Source: Strigops habroptila | Lineage: Eukaryota > Chordata > Aves > Psittaciformes > Psittacidae | NCBI RefSeq assembly: GCF_004027225.2 | Contig: NC_044282.2 | Span: 67,250,619-67,314,618 of the forward strand | Direction: 5' to 3' | Length of the DNA stretch: 64,000 nt | Shown: positions 12,495 to 24,900 of the stretch, piece after piece | Position numbering within the stretch: the first letter of the stretch is position 1 | Layout of the letters: every line of letters starts with the position of its first letter | Notes under the pieces: model-generated | Databases searched by the model: none | Seen by the model: the letters and a program-made list of their open reading frames with translations, nothing else | What the model was told of the DNA's origin: nothing | Program-made: the position numbers and the translations under genes

Positions 12495-14282
12495 CTGATG
12501 GAAAAACAGACAGCTCAAGTCTTGGAAATGAACTGATTTCAGCTGCATTCAATGCAAGTAAGTTTTTGCATTGGAAGAGTAATGCTAGAAAAAGGATTTG
12601 GAATGTGTCTTTGGATATCTAGACTAAGCCCAGGAAGGTACACTGCTGCCAAGAAGTAGACCTTGGTCTATTTCCAACTTTTCTGTTCTAAGTTGGGTGG
12701 AGAATCACTTCTTGCCTTAATTCTTTTGAGAGTCAAGATGAAAACCCTAAACCAGGAATTCAGCTTCCTCCTTACTCCTTAAAAGAGATGCCTTTCTCTT
12801 CCTGTTTAGGTCACTCGTGACCTTTAACTCTTGTCTGGGCTCTTAATGCAGGCCGGCTGGCTTCTTCTCTTCAGCCAACCTTTTAGTGCAAGAAAATGCT
12901 GACTCAGTGTGTTTGTTGCTTCTACTTCAAATCCCCACCAGATATCATAGAGAATCACCGCAGGTAGTTCTGGAAATTCCTGTGCAAAAGTAGCAAGATC
13001 TGTACATTCAAAAGGCAGCTACTACCTGCTCATGGCTTTGCTTCATACTGAAACACCTCTACTGACATGTGAGAGTCCAGAACTAGGTTGGTTTGGTTTT
13101 AGGTTTTTCTTTTTGCTGCTACTTCTCTTTTTACCCCTCCATGGCCCTGCTGCTTGTGAACACATCAGCTAAAATGAGGTGGTCCAGAGTAGTGAAACTT
13201 CTCCCTCATCTATCTCAGCTTGCGGGCCATGATCTTCCAGCATGTTCAGCTCTGAACTCCTCAGAGCAGCTGTAACTGGGAATATGTGTGGAGAGAATTT
13301 CAAAACAGCTTCTTGGAGCTTCTGCTTGTTCCCTTGTCTCTACCCCAATTTTTTCCCTCCAAGATGTATGTTGCTTAAGGTGTACTGAGGCAGAGCTACC
13401 CAGGATGCACTTCTGGAAAGTCATTCCTCACCAGCAGGACTATTTCCATCTAATACAACCAGAGAGCACATACTGCCAAGTGGGGGTATGTTGTCTTCTA
13501 TCCCCCAGCCCTGCCTACAGGGATGTGGGCTTTCTTCCATGCTAGGACTGTGCAGACCTTGATGTGAACCATAGAATGGTTTGGGTTGGAAGGGACCTTA
13601 AAGATCATCCAGTTCCAACCCCCTGCCATGGGCAGGGACTCCTTCCACTAGACCAGGTTGCTCAAAGCCCCACCCAACCTGGCCCTGAACACTTCGGGGA
13701 TAGGGCATCCACAATATTAGTGCTGAGGCTGTGTGGGGCAGCATGAGGACTAAATGAGGCAAGCTGAGCTGTCCAGATGTGGTCCTGAATAGGAAGCAGG
13801 TCAGCCTGGCCTCATCCCTGTGTGTATTTTACCAGATGTCCAGCTGTTGCGATGCACTACTGAGCCACGCTGTGATTACAGCGGTTCTCCCATTACCTTG
13901 GGACAGAAGAGCTGTGCTGAAATAATTTCTTTACATACTGCCAATCCCAGAAGCCTCGACGCTGCTGACACGACGTCGCTGGCGTTACATTTACCTTCCA
14001 GGAATACCCGTTTCCTCGGTCGCAGTCGATCTCCCGCTGGCACACAGCCCGCACGCTCAAGCAGTGGTGTCTCCAGAGGCGGTCGTTGCTCTCGATGACG
14101 CGGTGCCAGCCCTTGCATGTCACGGACGCGTGACACAAGCTCTCAACGTCCAGGCCGCTGAAAATCCGGGAGCTGACCTCCGGTGGGAGGACAGCCACGA
14201 AGTCAGCCGGGCCTCCTCCTCCTCCTCCTCGGCCGGCGGGGAGGAGCGCGGGTCCGCCGGCGGCAGCACGCTCCCCGTCCAT
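12333..14282 (-). CDS. FBXO48: F-box only protein 48 (two coding exons)
   Basis: FBXO48 is a small F-box protein, expected to dock substrates on an SKP1-CUL1 ubiquitin ligase. Joining exon 14282-13995 to exon 12494-12333 gives 149 residues in one frame, close to the roughly 155 of mammalian FBXO48. Residues about 28-74 form the F-box (VLPPEVSSRIFSGLD, then LCHASVTCKGW and LWRHHC), followed by SVRAVCQREID and GYSW. The C-terminus has WLSGKYSNI and ends MYPMDVDTWGEILEAELER, which is the family signature. The N-terminus carries a GC-rich Gly run (residues 19-24) that I judge lineage-specific. The gene is divergent from APLF and shares its CpG-island promoter. An upstream in-frame GTG at 14315 exists, but the ATG at 14282 is the natural start. 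Confidence 0.94.
13569..13722 (-). mobile_element. CR1 LINE 3' tail, reverse orientation, in the FBXO48 intron
   Basis: It starts with CATAGAATGGTTTGGGTTGG (reverse complement of the CR1 terminus), continues through GGGACCTTAAAGATCATCCA and the CCCTGCCATGGGCAGGGA stretch, and ends in the PSLAVF-coding portion read on the minus strand. 5'-truncated copy of about 150 bp lying between the two coding exons. Confidence 0.9.
13995..14282 (-). CDS. FBXO48: FBXO48 coding exon 1 (F-box)
   Basis: ATG at 14282-14280 on the minus strand, 96 codons, ending AAG followed by the donor GTAAAT (13994-13989). Phase 0. It encodes the Gly-rich leader, the whole F-box and the conserved GYSWK boundary. Confidence 0.92.
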
Positions 14283-14485
14283 GCTCGGGGCGGGGAGGGC
14301 ACCCCCCGTCACCACGGGCGGCTGCGGTGAGCCGCGGCCCCCGGGCCCGGTTCCGCGCCCGCCGGCATGCCGCTGCCGCCTGCCCGCCGCCGCGGGGGGG
14401 GGCTCGGTGTGTCCTGGGGAGCCGGTATCGGTGCTTTGGAGCTAATCCTTCCGCTTCCCGGCCCCGCCGCTCCGCGTCATGTGAC

Positions 14486-14582
14486 GGAGCGTCCCTGCGT
14501 CATCAGCCGGCGCGCCAGCGGCCCTCGGGAGAGCTGTGGTGGCGGCTGTGGCCGGGCCCTGCCCCGTCCCGGCACACCCGAG
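14486..14582 (+). other. APLF: Probable APLF first exon (5' UTR), start approximate
   Basis: A strong donor, CCGAG|GTGAGG (exon end 14582), lies in the CpG island on the APLF strand. I see no coding sequence matching the APLF N-terminus in front of it, so it is interpreted as a non-coding first exon. The 5' boundary is arbitrary. Confidence 0.45.
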
Positions 14583-15034
14583 GTGAGGCCGGTCCCGCCC
14601 CGGAACGCACCCAGCTACCGGTACATCCCCTCGCGGGTTGCGCTCCGGGCGGCCCGGCTGCGGCCCCCCCCCCGCCCCGGCCTGCCCTGTGGCGTAGGGC
14701 GCTGCGCCTGGCCCTGCGGAGGTGCTCTCCCTGCCCTGGTCAGGGTGGTTTCGTCTCTCGATCCACCGTGTTCAGAGGGGCACACGCCGCGGGGCCCGCG
14801 GCTCCATCGCGGTTGGAGCCCGTGCAGAACCGAAACCTCTCGGGAAGCACCCCGAGGGGCCTGTGTGTGGGGCACAGCTTGGTCTCGTGTGTACCTCTTC
14901 GGGAGGCAACGAGCAGTTCGGCGGGTCAGTGTGTGCCTGCCGTGTAACGCAGGAAGCTGTGGAAGGGGCGGCAGCGGCTCCCGAGGGGTGCCGTGCGGTG
15001 AATACGGCAGTAATTAAACATATCGATTAGATAT

Positions 15035-15212
15035 TAAGAAAAAAAATCCTTCACTGTAAGGGTGCTGAGGCGCTGGCACAGGGTGCCCAGAGAATCTGTG
15101 GCTGCCCCATCCCTGGCAGTGTTCAAGGCCAGGTTGGACGGGGCTTGGAGCAACCTACTCTAGTGGGAGGTGTCTCTGCCTGTGGCAGGGGGTTGGAACT
15201 GGATGAGCTTTA
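15035..15212 (+). mobile_element. CR1 LINE fragment, 3'-truncated, in APLF intron 1
   Basis: It carries the CR1 string TTCACTGTAAGGGTGCTGAG, then GCTGCCCCATCCCTGGCAGT and CTGCCTGTGGCAGGGGGTTG. It stops at GGATGAGCTTTAA without the terminal octamer, so the 3' tip has decayed or been deleted. Confidence 0.88.
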
Positions 15213-15882
15213 ATGTGAATTGACTAGTGGAAGGGTAAAGGGTTGAAGGGAAAACATTTGCAGTTTTGGTGCACTTTTAAAACCAGCACTTGAGTGCGTG
15301 GTGGCACCTCAGAGCTGCAGAATTGTAGCCTTTAGTGAGGGCTAGCCAAGAAGTGCAGGATTCGTTGTGTGGCTGATCCTGAAAACTGGGTCTTAATGTT
15401 GTTATCTGACTTTTAGTGTAGAATCCAATTTTGGGAACTTGCAGAGATTTACAGAAAAACAAATTCTAAGCTGTAATTTCAGCTTTCTCAAAGTTTTGTT
15501 GTGGCAGTGACTAGTATAAATTATGTACTTAAAACCCAAACCACTAGAGTGGTGGTCATCAGGGATTGGAAAATCTTTTGTTCAAAATATTTCTAGTGGA
15601 AGGTAAAAAGGCAGGTGTGTTTGTTTTCCCTCTAAGTTGATGTAAGAGTATGTTACATTCAGTTTAGAAGTGTATTAGTGGTCAATGTTCAGACCAACTT
15701 TTGTGTTTGAGTAATAAGTACATGTTTATATTTATGATGAGTTTGAATAACTAAAAATTATTTTGCTTTGTTAGAAAAAAAACAGGAGGCCGATGCATAA
15801 GAAACACCGAGTGTTCCCCCAGTTGAGACGTCTTGTAGTCCATAGTTAATAAAACCAGCTTGTTCCAACTCTTGAGATACAG

Positions 15883-15926
15883 GAGCTGCAAAAATGACAA
15901 AAAATGCTGCTACTTCCAGACATTCG
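15883..15926 (+). CDS. APLF: APLF exon with putative start codon
   Basis: A weak acceptor (GATACAG, AG at 15881-15882) leads to ATG at 15894 and 11 codons, MTKNAATSRHS, ending TCG|GTGGGT in phase 0. The peptide together with the next exon resembles the human linker just after the FHA domain (…PTNSVSFLGEN versus SRHSVPLFDDN). The exon is therefore homologous linker sequence rather than chance. If the acceptor is used in an FHA-containing transcript, it would need one base from an upstream coding exon. Confidence 0.6.
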
Positions 15927-18900
15927 GTGGGTGCTTAATTTTTTAAATTAAATTTTAACACTTGTAGGCATGTGTTGAAAATTGAAAAGGTGTTGTGTGT
16001 TCTAAACCCACTTCTTTTTTCTCTGAGAAGTAAATTACGACAAAGTTGTGTATTCAAAATATCTGTTGTTTTATTGATTAGGATTGTGTGCTACACAAGT
16101 ATATAAATATATTTGTATTGTGTATTTATGTTTACAATAATTATGCTGCAGTAATTTGTTCTCTCAAAAATACAAAAATTGCTACTGCTACAGGAATATT
16201 TTGACCTAACAATATTGTAGCTGAGTTCAGTACTACAGGACGAAGTCCATTTCTGGGCTCTAGTCTGTGTCTGTACCTGCAAAGGCCTAGAGGAATGGAT
16301 GCCAGTTCTTCCAACCAGTCTAAAAGCCTCTGAAATGTACATATGGAGTGCCTGTAGCTGGACCATGGTGATGCCTTGTGCTGGCTACAAGTAGGATCAG
16401 TTTGTAGTGTACGAGCAGCCTATTTCACTGGAATTGTACAGCTGTGATGGAGTTATGTTGTCAAGATCCAACCAAACACACAGATAAAGAACCTTCCAGC
16501 TTTTCTCTGGCAGCCAGCATGCTGTCCAGTAAAACAGAGTTGTCAGAGCAAGCATCTTCCTCTTTTAAACACTGCCAAGTCAAATGGCTTTCAGACAGTC
16601 TGATAAATAGTGTATGGAGCCAGTGGGATTCTTCTTAGTTCTTCTGTTGTGTGTCTACCAACATAGTGCTAGATTGAACACACTGGTAAACATCATTGTA
16701 TAGTAGATAATAACAATAACTACATACAAGAAATGAAATGTCAGCAGTTACTTTAGCTGAGATTTCTGGGATAGACACTTACCTTTTAGTAAGTAGAGAT
16801 TCAAACTGATGGAATGACTTAGAGTAAGTAAGTATGTACTGAACGTGACTGGTGTATTTACTTTGTTTTTACAGACAAGTTAGAGTGTGTTTCTTTTCTG
16901 GAGAAAGGAATTGAAAGAATGCTAGCAAGACTCTTCTGTTGCGTTTTTCTTGTTTGTTTGGTTAGGTTTTTTGGTTGTTTGAGTCTGGGGGGGGTGGTGG
17001 GTGTTGTTTGTTTTGACAAATAGGCATTTGTTTGTTAAACTGCTCTTTCTCTTATCCCTGCATATGGAAACTCTGTAGCAAGATGCTGGTAAAGCTCTTC
17101 TATGAAACTTTCAGTTTGTAGCCTTTTAGATATTTATTCCAAAGGTCTGAGGAGGTTATTTTTCCCTTGCATGAAGGTTTCTACAGATGTCATTTTTCTG
17201 AGTGGAGTAGAAAAAAATTTAAAAAATTAGGCAATGAGCACCATCCAAAAAGCAGGTAGTTATCCAGGCTGTGTTTGAAGAACATAACTGTGTACAAACT
17301 GGTGATTTAGGGTTTTTTTCCCCTCTCTTCAGTAACTGGAAAAAGTTACTAAATAGTAAATATTGTTTCAGGTTCCTCTTTTTGATGATAACGCAAGTGA
17401 ACAGTCAAAATCTACCTGGAGAAAGAGAGTGCTTCCATCTTGGATGCTGGAAAAAGATCTCCTGGTTCAGAGAATTTCTGAGCCTGTACCGAAAGCAGGT
17501 AGGTTCGTGGTGTCGTACATTGGCATACCAATATACATTTAGGTGCTTTGATATAATTTTCTTCAGTTATAATGGTGGCAGTAGAGAGTATTAATGTGTT
17601 ACTTCTCTTTCCATGCTCCATGCTTGGCAGCTGACAGAGACTGACTTCTGTTGTCTCCTTTGTCATCAGTCCTACAGCCGTGACAGAGTTCTTTGTGATC
17701 AGTTGATTTCTTAATGTTCCTTTTTTATTTTTTTAATTTTCTTTTTAATGTCAGGTAATACACTCTCTTTGGGCAGCCAAGTACCTGATGTTCTGGAGCC
17801 CTATCCTATAGACTCACTTCATTTGTTCAGTATGCAAATTCTGTGTAGTTTCTGTAGCTTTAATTCCAAGCCTTCTCTATATTTAAGTCACTGATGTGTT
17901 GCTCTTCTAAATTTAGATTCCTCTAATTTCACAGGTTTTAAAAGTAGGGGTTTATTTTATTATTGTCTGTGTTAGTTCTTTAACTGTGACTGCATCAAAC
18001 CTGATCACTTAGTCCAAAGTTACTTCTTAGGAGGAGCAGTATAGTAGTTTCATACCAATATGAGGCCAAAATAGAATTGCATTCCCTCTTGTCCTTCCCA
18101 CAAAAGGAAATTGCTGAATGCGTGATAACCTCCTGCTGCTGTGTATCAGCAGTAACAGCAGCAGAATACTGTGTTTAGTCACTATCAATGGGAGGCACGA
18201 GGGTGCCGCATTGGCACAATCCCAAGAAGACTTTCTAGCATGTCTGCTTTTGGTCCTGGGAGCTTGTTAAGGCTTCTAAAACTGCCATTAGACATTCTGT
18301 CACAAACTTGCCACATGGCATTTATTGCTCTGATGACTTTTATTGATGGAACTGGAGGACTAAAGAAATGAGAGAAGGAAAATGAATATGTACATTAACA
18401 ATGCTACCCCAGTGTTTCTGTCGTTCTCTGTGTGCCCCACCCTGCTTGTGGTCCTGTGGTGAGGTATGAGGTGGTTTAGATGCTGCTGACTTTCCTTCCG
18501 TAGTCAGTCTAAGTGTATGAACTTATGGTTGGTGTGTGCCTCTCTGCTCTTCTGTGTCCAACAGCTGTTCTTTAATGCCTCTCTCCCCATCTTCTATTTC
18601 TGCTAAGCTGGTGTAAGGGAGAAATGTGGCTCTTGATGCCCAAGCAGCCCTGCAGAAGTGTTTCATTCAGTGTCTGACCAATTGCTTCTTATCTCTTAGT
18701 TAATTCAGGTGTCTGGATGGATTGACCTGGACAGTGGTGGCTTTAAACAGATCTGCTGTATGCCAGTTCATACCCCGCCTGTTCCTTTCCTCAAAAGCTA
18801 ATTCTGAGAAACTACTTTTTTTTTTATTTTCTTTTCCTTTCTCCTTTCTTTCCCTTGCCAAATCTAGACTGTTCCCTGCTGATTTAGTGCCTCAGATGTA

Positions 18901-21900
18901 AAAATTGCATGTACAAGAGGACTTCCACTGGCTGAGTCCTTCACTAATGTGATTGTTTTCTTTATGTTTGGGTTGTTTTTTTGGAGGTTGGTTTGTGTTC
19001 TTTTGCTTGTTTGTTCTTTTGTTTTTTCTTCACTGGTACTATGGTGTTTGTTATATATGTGCATATAAGGTTTGTATCAAAGACTGAAGATTTTGGTCAT
19101 GTAGGAGATTTGGAGCTGTGAGGGAAAGGGCAACAGCTGTGTGCTGTTGAAGGCCTGACCTTGAGGGAGCTAAAGATACACACAACCACTATTGGAGCTG
19201 TTTAAAAAGTCATTATGTGAAATAATGATTCTAGCTTAGAATGGACTGCTGTAATAAAACAGCTGATCTCTTCTGCAAATCTAAAATATTTACTTAAAAT
19301 TGTTAAATGGTTTGCATCTTTTTAGGATTGTTTTGGATGGGAAGGTAGAAAGGTAGAGAATAAAACTAAAAGGCTGCTCTTTTATTTGTTTGGGTTTTTT
19401 TGTCTGTCTTCTACTGGAAAGGTAACACTGATCTGTGGTTTTGAAATCGGTCGTTAAAATTTGGAAAAATTCTTTGCTTCATACACATGACTTTGGCATG
19501 TCAGTATTTTTTGAAGGAGAAGAGTTTTTGAAGTCTTGCAAAATGGCATCAAGTATCTTCCTTCTGAATGCGTTTTGCAGCAGATGGAGCTATAAGAAAA
19601 CCAGGACAATGGCCTTAGCTGTCTCCCAGCTGTGTATCCAGAAAATACTGCTTCAGTACATAGATCTTACAGTTTTCTGAAGTGTGAAGCTTTCCAGAGA
19701 GACATGACATTTGCTGCCTTTCTGTTGGTTTCTGGCTGATGAAATAATCAGCCATGATGTGGTTGACTAGGCAAGTGGGCATACACTGATTTTGCCATGT
19801 CCTAATTGATGTTTGTGTGTATAAACTGGTAGTGTGAAGTGATACTTACATGACAGTACTGTGGTAAATGTTGTTCTTGGACATGTGGTTTACTTGATGA
19901 GTTTCCCTTGTGTAAATTAAATTGTCAGTGTTACTGATACAGTCAGTCCAAAACATCCTTTGCCACATATTTATTATTTTCCTCCAAATTCAGTCCAAAA
20001 TATCCTTTACCACACATTTATTGTTTTCTTCCAAATTTCCCCCTCAAGCATGTGTTTTATTCTAAAACATATTTTTTTTACTCCTGTAAGTGGGAAGTGA
20101 CATACACATTGTTGAAACAGCATATGCACAGCTGCTGCTATTTCTCATGCTTTCGTCCAGTGTTCTGTTTTGCTGTAGCTTTAGATTTCTAACATGGTCA
20201 GGATTTTCCTGTAAAATTGCATTCTAAAAGTATCCTTTTATTTTTCTTTTAAGGTAGTAGAATGAAAAAAGGCCAAGGAAGGGGAGAAAGTAATATGGAG
20301 TCATTAGAATCCAAAGTAAATGTGCAGCAGAAAAAAAGATTAGCTTCTGAAGAAACTATAGAGGATTTTGAAGGTGAAGAGGCAGATCAAAAGAAAAGGA
20401 GCTGTCTTTCTATCCCTGTCCCTTCATCTCAGGTAATTACTGGCTCAGGGCAGAACCATGGCATTTGAAAAAGTGAGAATGTAGTTGGCAATGTCATGTT
20501 GAAGGTTGGGTCTACAGCAGAACTGTGTTCTGCTTGTGATTTGTTCGTTAACAGTTGTTTTGAAATGCCAATCCATTGGCCAGCTCTTTGGCAAGGATCA
20601 TGGAAGCCTTCAGAGTCTTGGGTTTCTAACACTCCCTTCTCAGGATCTGGGACTTAGGACCCAAATGTTCCAACAATGTTCCAACAGAAATACCAGACTT
20701 TCAGCTTTACAGCAAGAGGCTGGAAGACATAGGCCAACGTACTGTTTCTAGGAGTGGCTTGGTGCATGGTTTCTTCTTTCTGAGAAACCTTTAGGAATAG
20801 GTGATGGTATGACACTGATGTAATGCAACACTGGACTTTGTCCAAAGTAGTGCCATTGTTGTTGGTGAAGCTTTATGGTCAGAAAATCAGGGTATGTGGC
20901 TCAGAAACTGCCATGTTTTGAAGAAAGGTAGCATGGAGTGTGCTTATGCCACTATCTTAAAATCTGAGCGGAAAAAAAGGAGGTGGGGAAAAAAAAACCC
21001 CACCTGAAATCCAAAATAAGCTGTGGCAATGAGCAAACACATACTTCAGCCCAGCTGGTCAACCCCTGTGTGTCCTCAAAGTACAGCTGTGTTTACAGGC
21101 AGTTAAAGACTTGATGATAGCACCCTGCTAGTAATGAAAAGAGAAGGATGATTCTCAAAAACAAACAAACCATGTTCTGGTGAGAGCAGACTGAGGCTTT
21201 CACTGACTTTTCCTTTAAGTGAACAACCTGGGAGGTTTTCCTAATCCCTAGCATTAGAATTGCCTGGATCTGTTCTAGGATCTGATGAAATACTATTATT
21301 TGATATGCATAATTGATTTTGACACTGTTGGGGTTTTGGTTTTTTAATTAATCTTAAGGATAATTGAAATTATCTACTCATGGAGAGCATACCCTCCCAG
21401 GGTGGTTTTGATGTAAGATAGTGGTATTTTTATCTGAATAGAGTGGTGAGCTTCGTTGTTGACTAGGTACATTAATACCAGCTGCAGTGCTATTTTCTCT
21501 TTGTCAAATTACAAGGTGAGTGACTACATAATGAATTACTTCATTTTGCAATTTGTAAGTATAAAGCCTTACTTATTTTCTCTTAATAATTTAATCAGTC
21601 ATTTTTATCTCAAGCACACTGTAAGAAATTGCCTTCAGAACTTTGCAGAAAAAATAACAGATTAGTGCAAACAAAAGTAATAATCAGAGAGAGCTATATA
21701 ATATTGGAGTTTTGATATCAAAATCACGCTCCTGCTGTTATATTTAAGGCGATTGAGAAAATCTTCTGTAGGGTACGAAGTAAAAAAAGTGTGTTAATTC
21801 TTCCAAGCGCCAGCAGCCGCCAGGTGGCAATGAAGTCACATACATGCTAGAACCGGGGCCGGCAGTTTTGGTTTTCCTTGATTGCAACCTGGTTTTAGCT

Positions 21901-24900
21901 AGTACCTAATAAATGTGAAAGTGCTTGATCTCGTTACATACAATAGAGGCAGTGGATTGAAGTATGTAGTAGAGGAGTTGCAAATGGGAGTCGTAAATTT
22001 GAATAATTTAGTCCTCCTTTTGTGAATGAAGCTGCAGTTGTTTGCTGAGCCTGATTTTGTGAGTCTCGGTAAAAGAGTCATCTTTGTCTCCAGTTGACTT
22101 ACTGAATATGCTGCTGTCAGGATCATTTGATACTAATGTGGACTTTGCCCTTTCTTAATCACATTCCAGCTCAAATCTAATTGTCTCTGCTTTTGCTTAA
22201 CCATTTTACAGGGCTTGCATTAAAAGGAACAAAATCAAATAGGAAACCACCAGCTGATTTTCAAGCTTTGCCAAACACATCTGTGTAAACTAAGTTTACT
22301 GGAGGGGAACTTAAGATAATAAACTGTAGAAAGCAGAGACTTTTGAATAGTTCTATAATGTTTCAAAGTAGTTCAGCCTTCAATATAGGTATGCTTTCAG
22401 GTAATGCCTCAGTTGTTGGGACAATGTTCCTTTCTTCGTTATGTATCTCATATTCTTTTTTTAAAGCACACGTCTCTTATACGTGCACCAAAATTTAAAA
22501 TACAGTATTTGTCAAAACTGAAGTTTTTGCCTTCAGATGGTATCTACTGACAAGCTTCTATGATTTAGAGTCACAAGCTGAGGCATTTAAGATGTATTGG
22601 GGTGGGATTAAGCTCAAGGCATATATCATGAATTCCCATGTATCTCTCATACGTAGATAAATACATATATTCCATATATCTTGGTACTTAAGGGATTAAA
22701 ACTGAATCTTTTATAGGAATGTATGTTTTTCTAGATTCTACTATATCTTCACACATATAATCCCCATTCATTTTTCAGGAACAGTACTTTTAATCAAAAA
22801 TTAATTTAAACTAAAGTCCTTGGATTATTCACAAACTGAGGAGCTGAAAGAGGAGCCTGATTCCAGTGTGAGGGAACTAAAGCTGAGGATGAGAGCTCTT
22901 GGATAAATTTTTCTTCAAAGTATGCATGTGTACTTCACTTGAGTCTTTCATTTAGCAGCTAACTGGAGTTTGGAAAGTGGAGGAGAAGATTTTAAAGGCT
23001 GGACCGATGATCTTTCAAGGTCCTTTCCAACCTAGGCCGTTCTATGATTCTCGGATTTTGAAAATGATGAGGCAGAGTTTGACCTTAAAGCTTTTAATTC
23101 TGAAGAGTGTAAATTTTCAGGTTCTTCAAAATGTAACCTTGTTCCACAGAATACATCTGGATTTCCACTTGAGAATACCATGAGAAACATGGAAGGAAAT
23201 GGCAACACTGGAACAAAAAACCATGGAAGTTCTCTGGAAAAAAATGATAGGCAGCTGCATAGTAAACAGTCCAAAAGAGTAGGTCAGATCTCCAGTAAAG
23301 AAAATAGAATTGAGGAAGCAGAAAACAAAGCGCAGATTACTGGTTCTACAAGCCAACAAGCTCACTGGGGCAGGACTTCCCAAAATTTTGGTGCCCAGGA
23401 AGGGATTCTTGAGCCTGATGCAAATCTGGATTACGAGACTGAGATTTCTGATTCAACCAGAAGTGCAGATGCTTCAGAAAGCTCCAAACAGATCAAGCGT
23501 AAGAGGACACCTTGCATGTATGGATCAGGCTGTTACAGGTAAAGCAAAATTAAAACTAGCTTAAGATGGCTTATTATTAAGAAGTAATGTATTAGCTATG
23601 GAAGAGAAAACAGTAAAGTTGTTACAAGCTTTGATTTGAAAAAAACCTTTTGGTAAACAGAGGACTGATGAGAAACAAATGACGTAACAAGAATTCTTAA
23701 AGTATGAGAGGAGCCAGGATGTCTTGCATTAGCAGGTAATGCTAATACAACCCAAACGGGATTAAGTACTTCAGCAAATTAAAAGATGAAGTGGTGTAGG
23801 AAATAAGAAACAATAACAAGAAAAGGTCCATTTTAAAAAGAAAAGAAATAAAAACCATGTGTGTATGATACACGTACGAGGGGGAGAAGAGATGTAGGTG
23901 GTTGAAATGAGCAACAGAGACCCTGCAGGCTTGTTTTATTAGGAGGTGAAACTTCTATGAGTTTCTGTGAAACTTCTATGAAAGATGCTTGTATTTGTTC
24001 CAAGTTATATGCTTTGTGATCTGAATATTTTAAATATTTGTCATCCCTATTTTTTTTAAGCTTTCAGTCCCCCTGCTAAAACCAGAACAAGGAATACTTA
24101 CAAACTCCATATTAACCCTTATCTGCTTAATGTCTTTGGTAATATTTCAAGCGAAGAACAATATATTTTTTTCCTCTCTCTTCTCCTACTCATTACCTCT
24201 CAATTTATGGTGAAATACACAAATGTTTTGTGTGATACAAATATTCCAGTGAAGTTCCAAAGCACTAGCGCTGAGTGCTGGCAAATGACCAGTGACCTGA
24301 GAAGTGCATTTAGGAGAAGGTTTTGAGCTCTAGATAATCCATGTTCATTATAAGTACAAAAGATAAGGCTAATCTAGAAAACAGGGGGGTCCTGTGATTT
24401 ATTATTATTGTTATTAACAATTATTTTTCTTTTTTTTTCTTTCCCCCCAAGGGCTTGAGCAATGGGAAAAATCAGTGAGGTTTAGAAAACAAAGAACCAC
24501 AAGTAGATGGGTTCTTGTATATATGAGGTGTGCCTAATGCTGCAGATAACTGTATATATCAATAGCATAAAGCTGTTGTGTTAATGAACACATCAGACTT
24601 CCATTTTGCATGTAGCTTTGTTTCACATATCTCAATTTTTGCCCTTAATGATTATGTTAAGAACATGTTTTTTTATTAGGCAGTTAAGCTGATTCAGTAG
24701 TACAAATGCAGCCTCTAGTTTGCTCCAGCTACCTTTAATTTTGCTCAGACAAGTTTTTCCCTATATGTGTGGGCTAAGCTGGTTTAATGCTCTGATATGC
24801 TGAAGTATTCCTAATGTTTAGGAAGGCAGATTTTTGGTTACAGGTAATATGAAATAGGAGTTGGCATGTGCACGTTTCTTCTTGGGTTTTTATTCTAAAA

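Larger units (their letters stand above)
13880..14960. promoter_or_regulatory. CpG island / bidirectional FBXO48-APLF promoter
   Basis: GC- and CpG-rich DNA spans the FBXO48 first exon and the presumed APLF first exon. Between the FBXO48 start (14282) and the APLF first donor (14583) are an M-box-like E-box TCATGTGA (14477-14484) and a TGCGTCA CRE/ATF-like site (14496-14502). No TATA box is apparent, as expected for a housekeeping CpG promoter. Transcription start sites cannot be fixed from sequence. Confidence 0.8.

Noticed and set aside
14505-14530. Frame reading VISRRASG, reminiscent of the SRRHA core of FHA domains
   Set aside because: The surrounding residues do not resemble an FHA domain and the rest of the fold is absent; a chance match in GC-rich DNA.
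14183-14947. 254-codon plus-strand frame over the CpG island
   Set aside because: GC-rich DNA has few stops; the frame lies antisense to FBXO48 exon 1 and has Arg/Pro/Ala low-complexity composition.
16501-16590. Possible extra APLF exon after CTGGCAG with a Ser/Glu-rich frame
   Set aside because: No usable donor in phase, and the flanking APLF exons already join in phase 0 without it.
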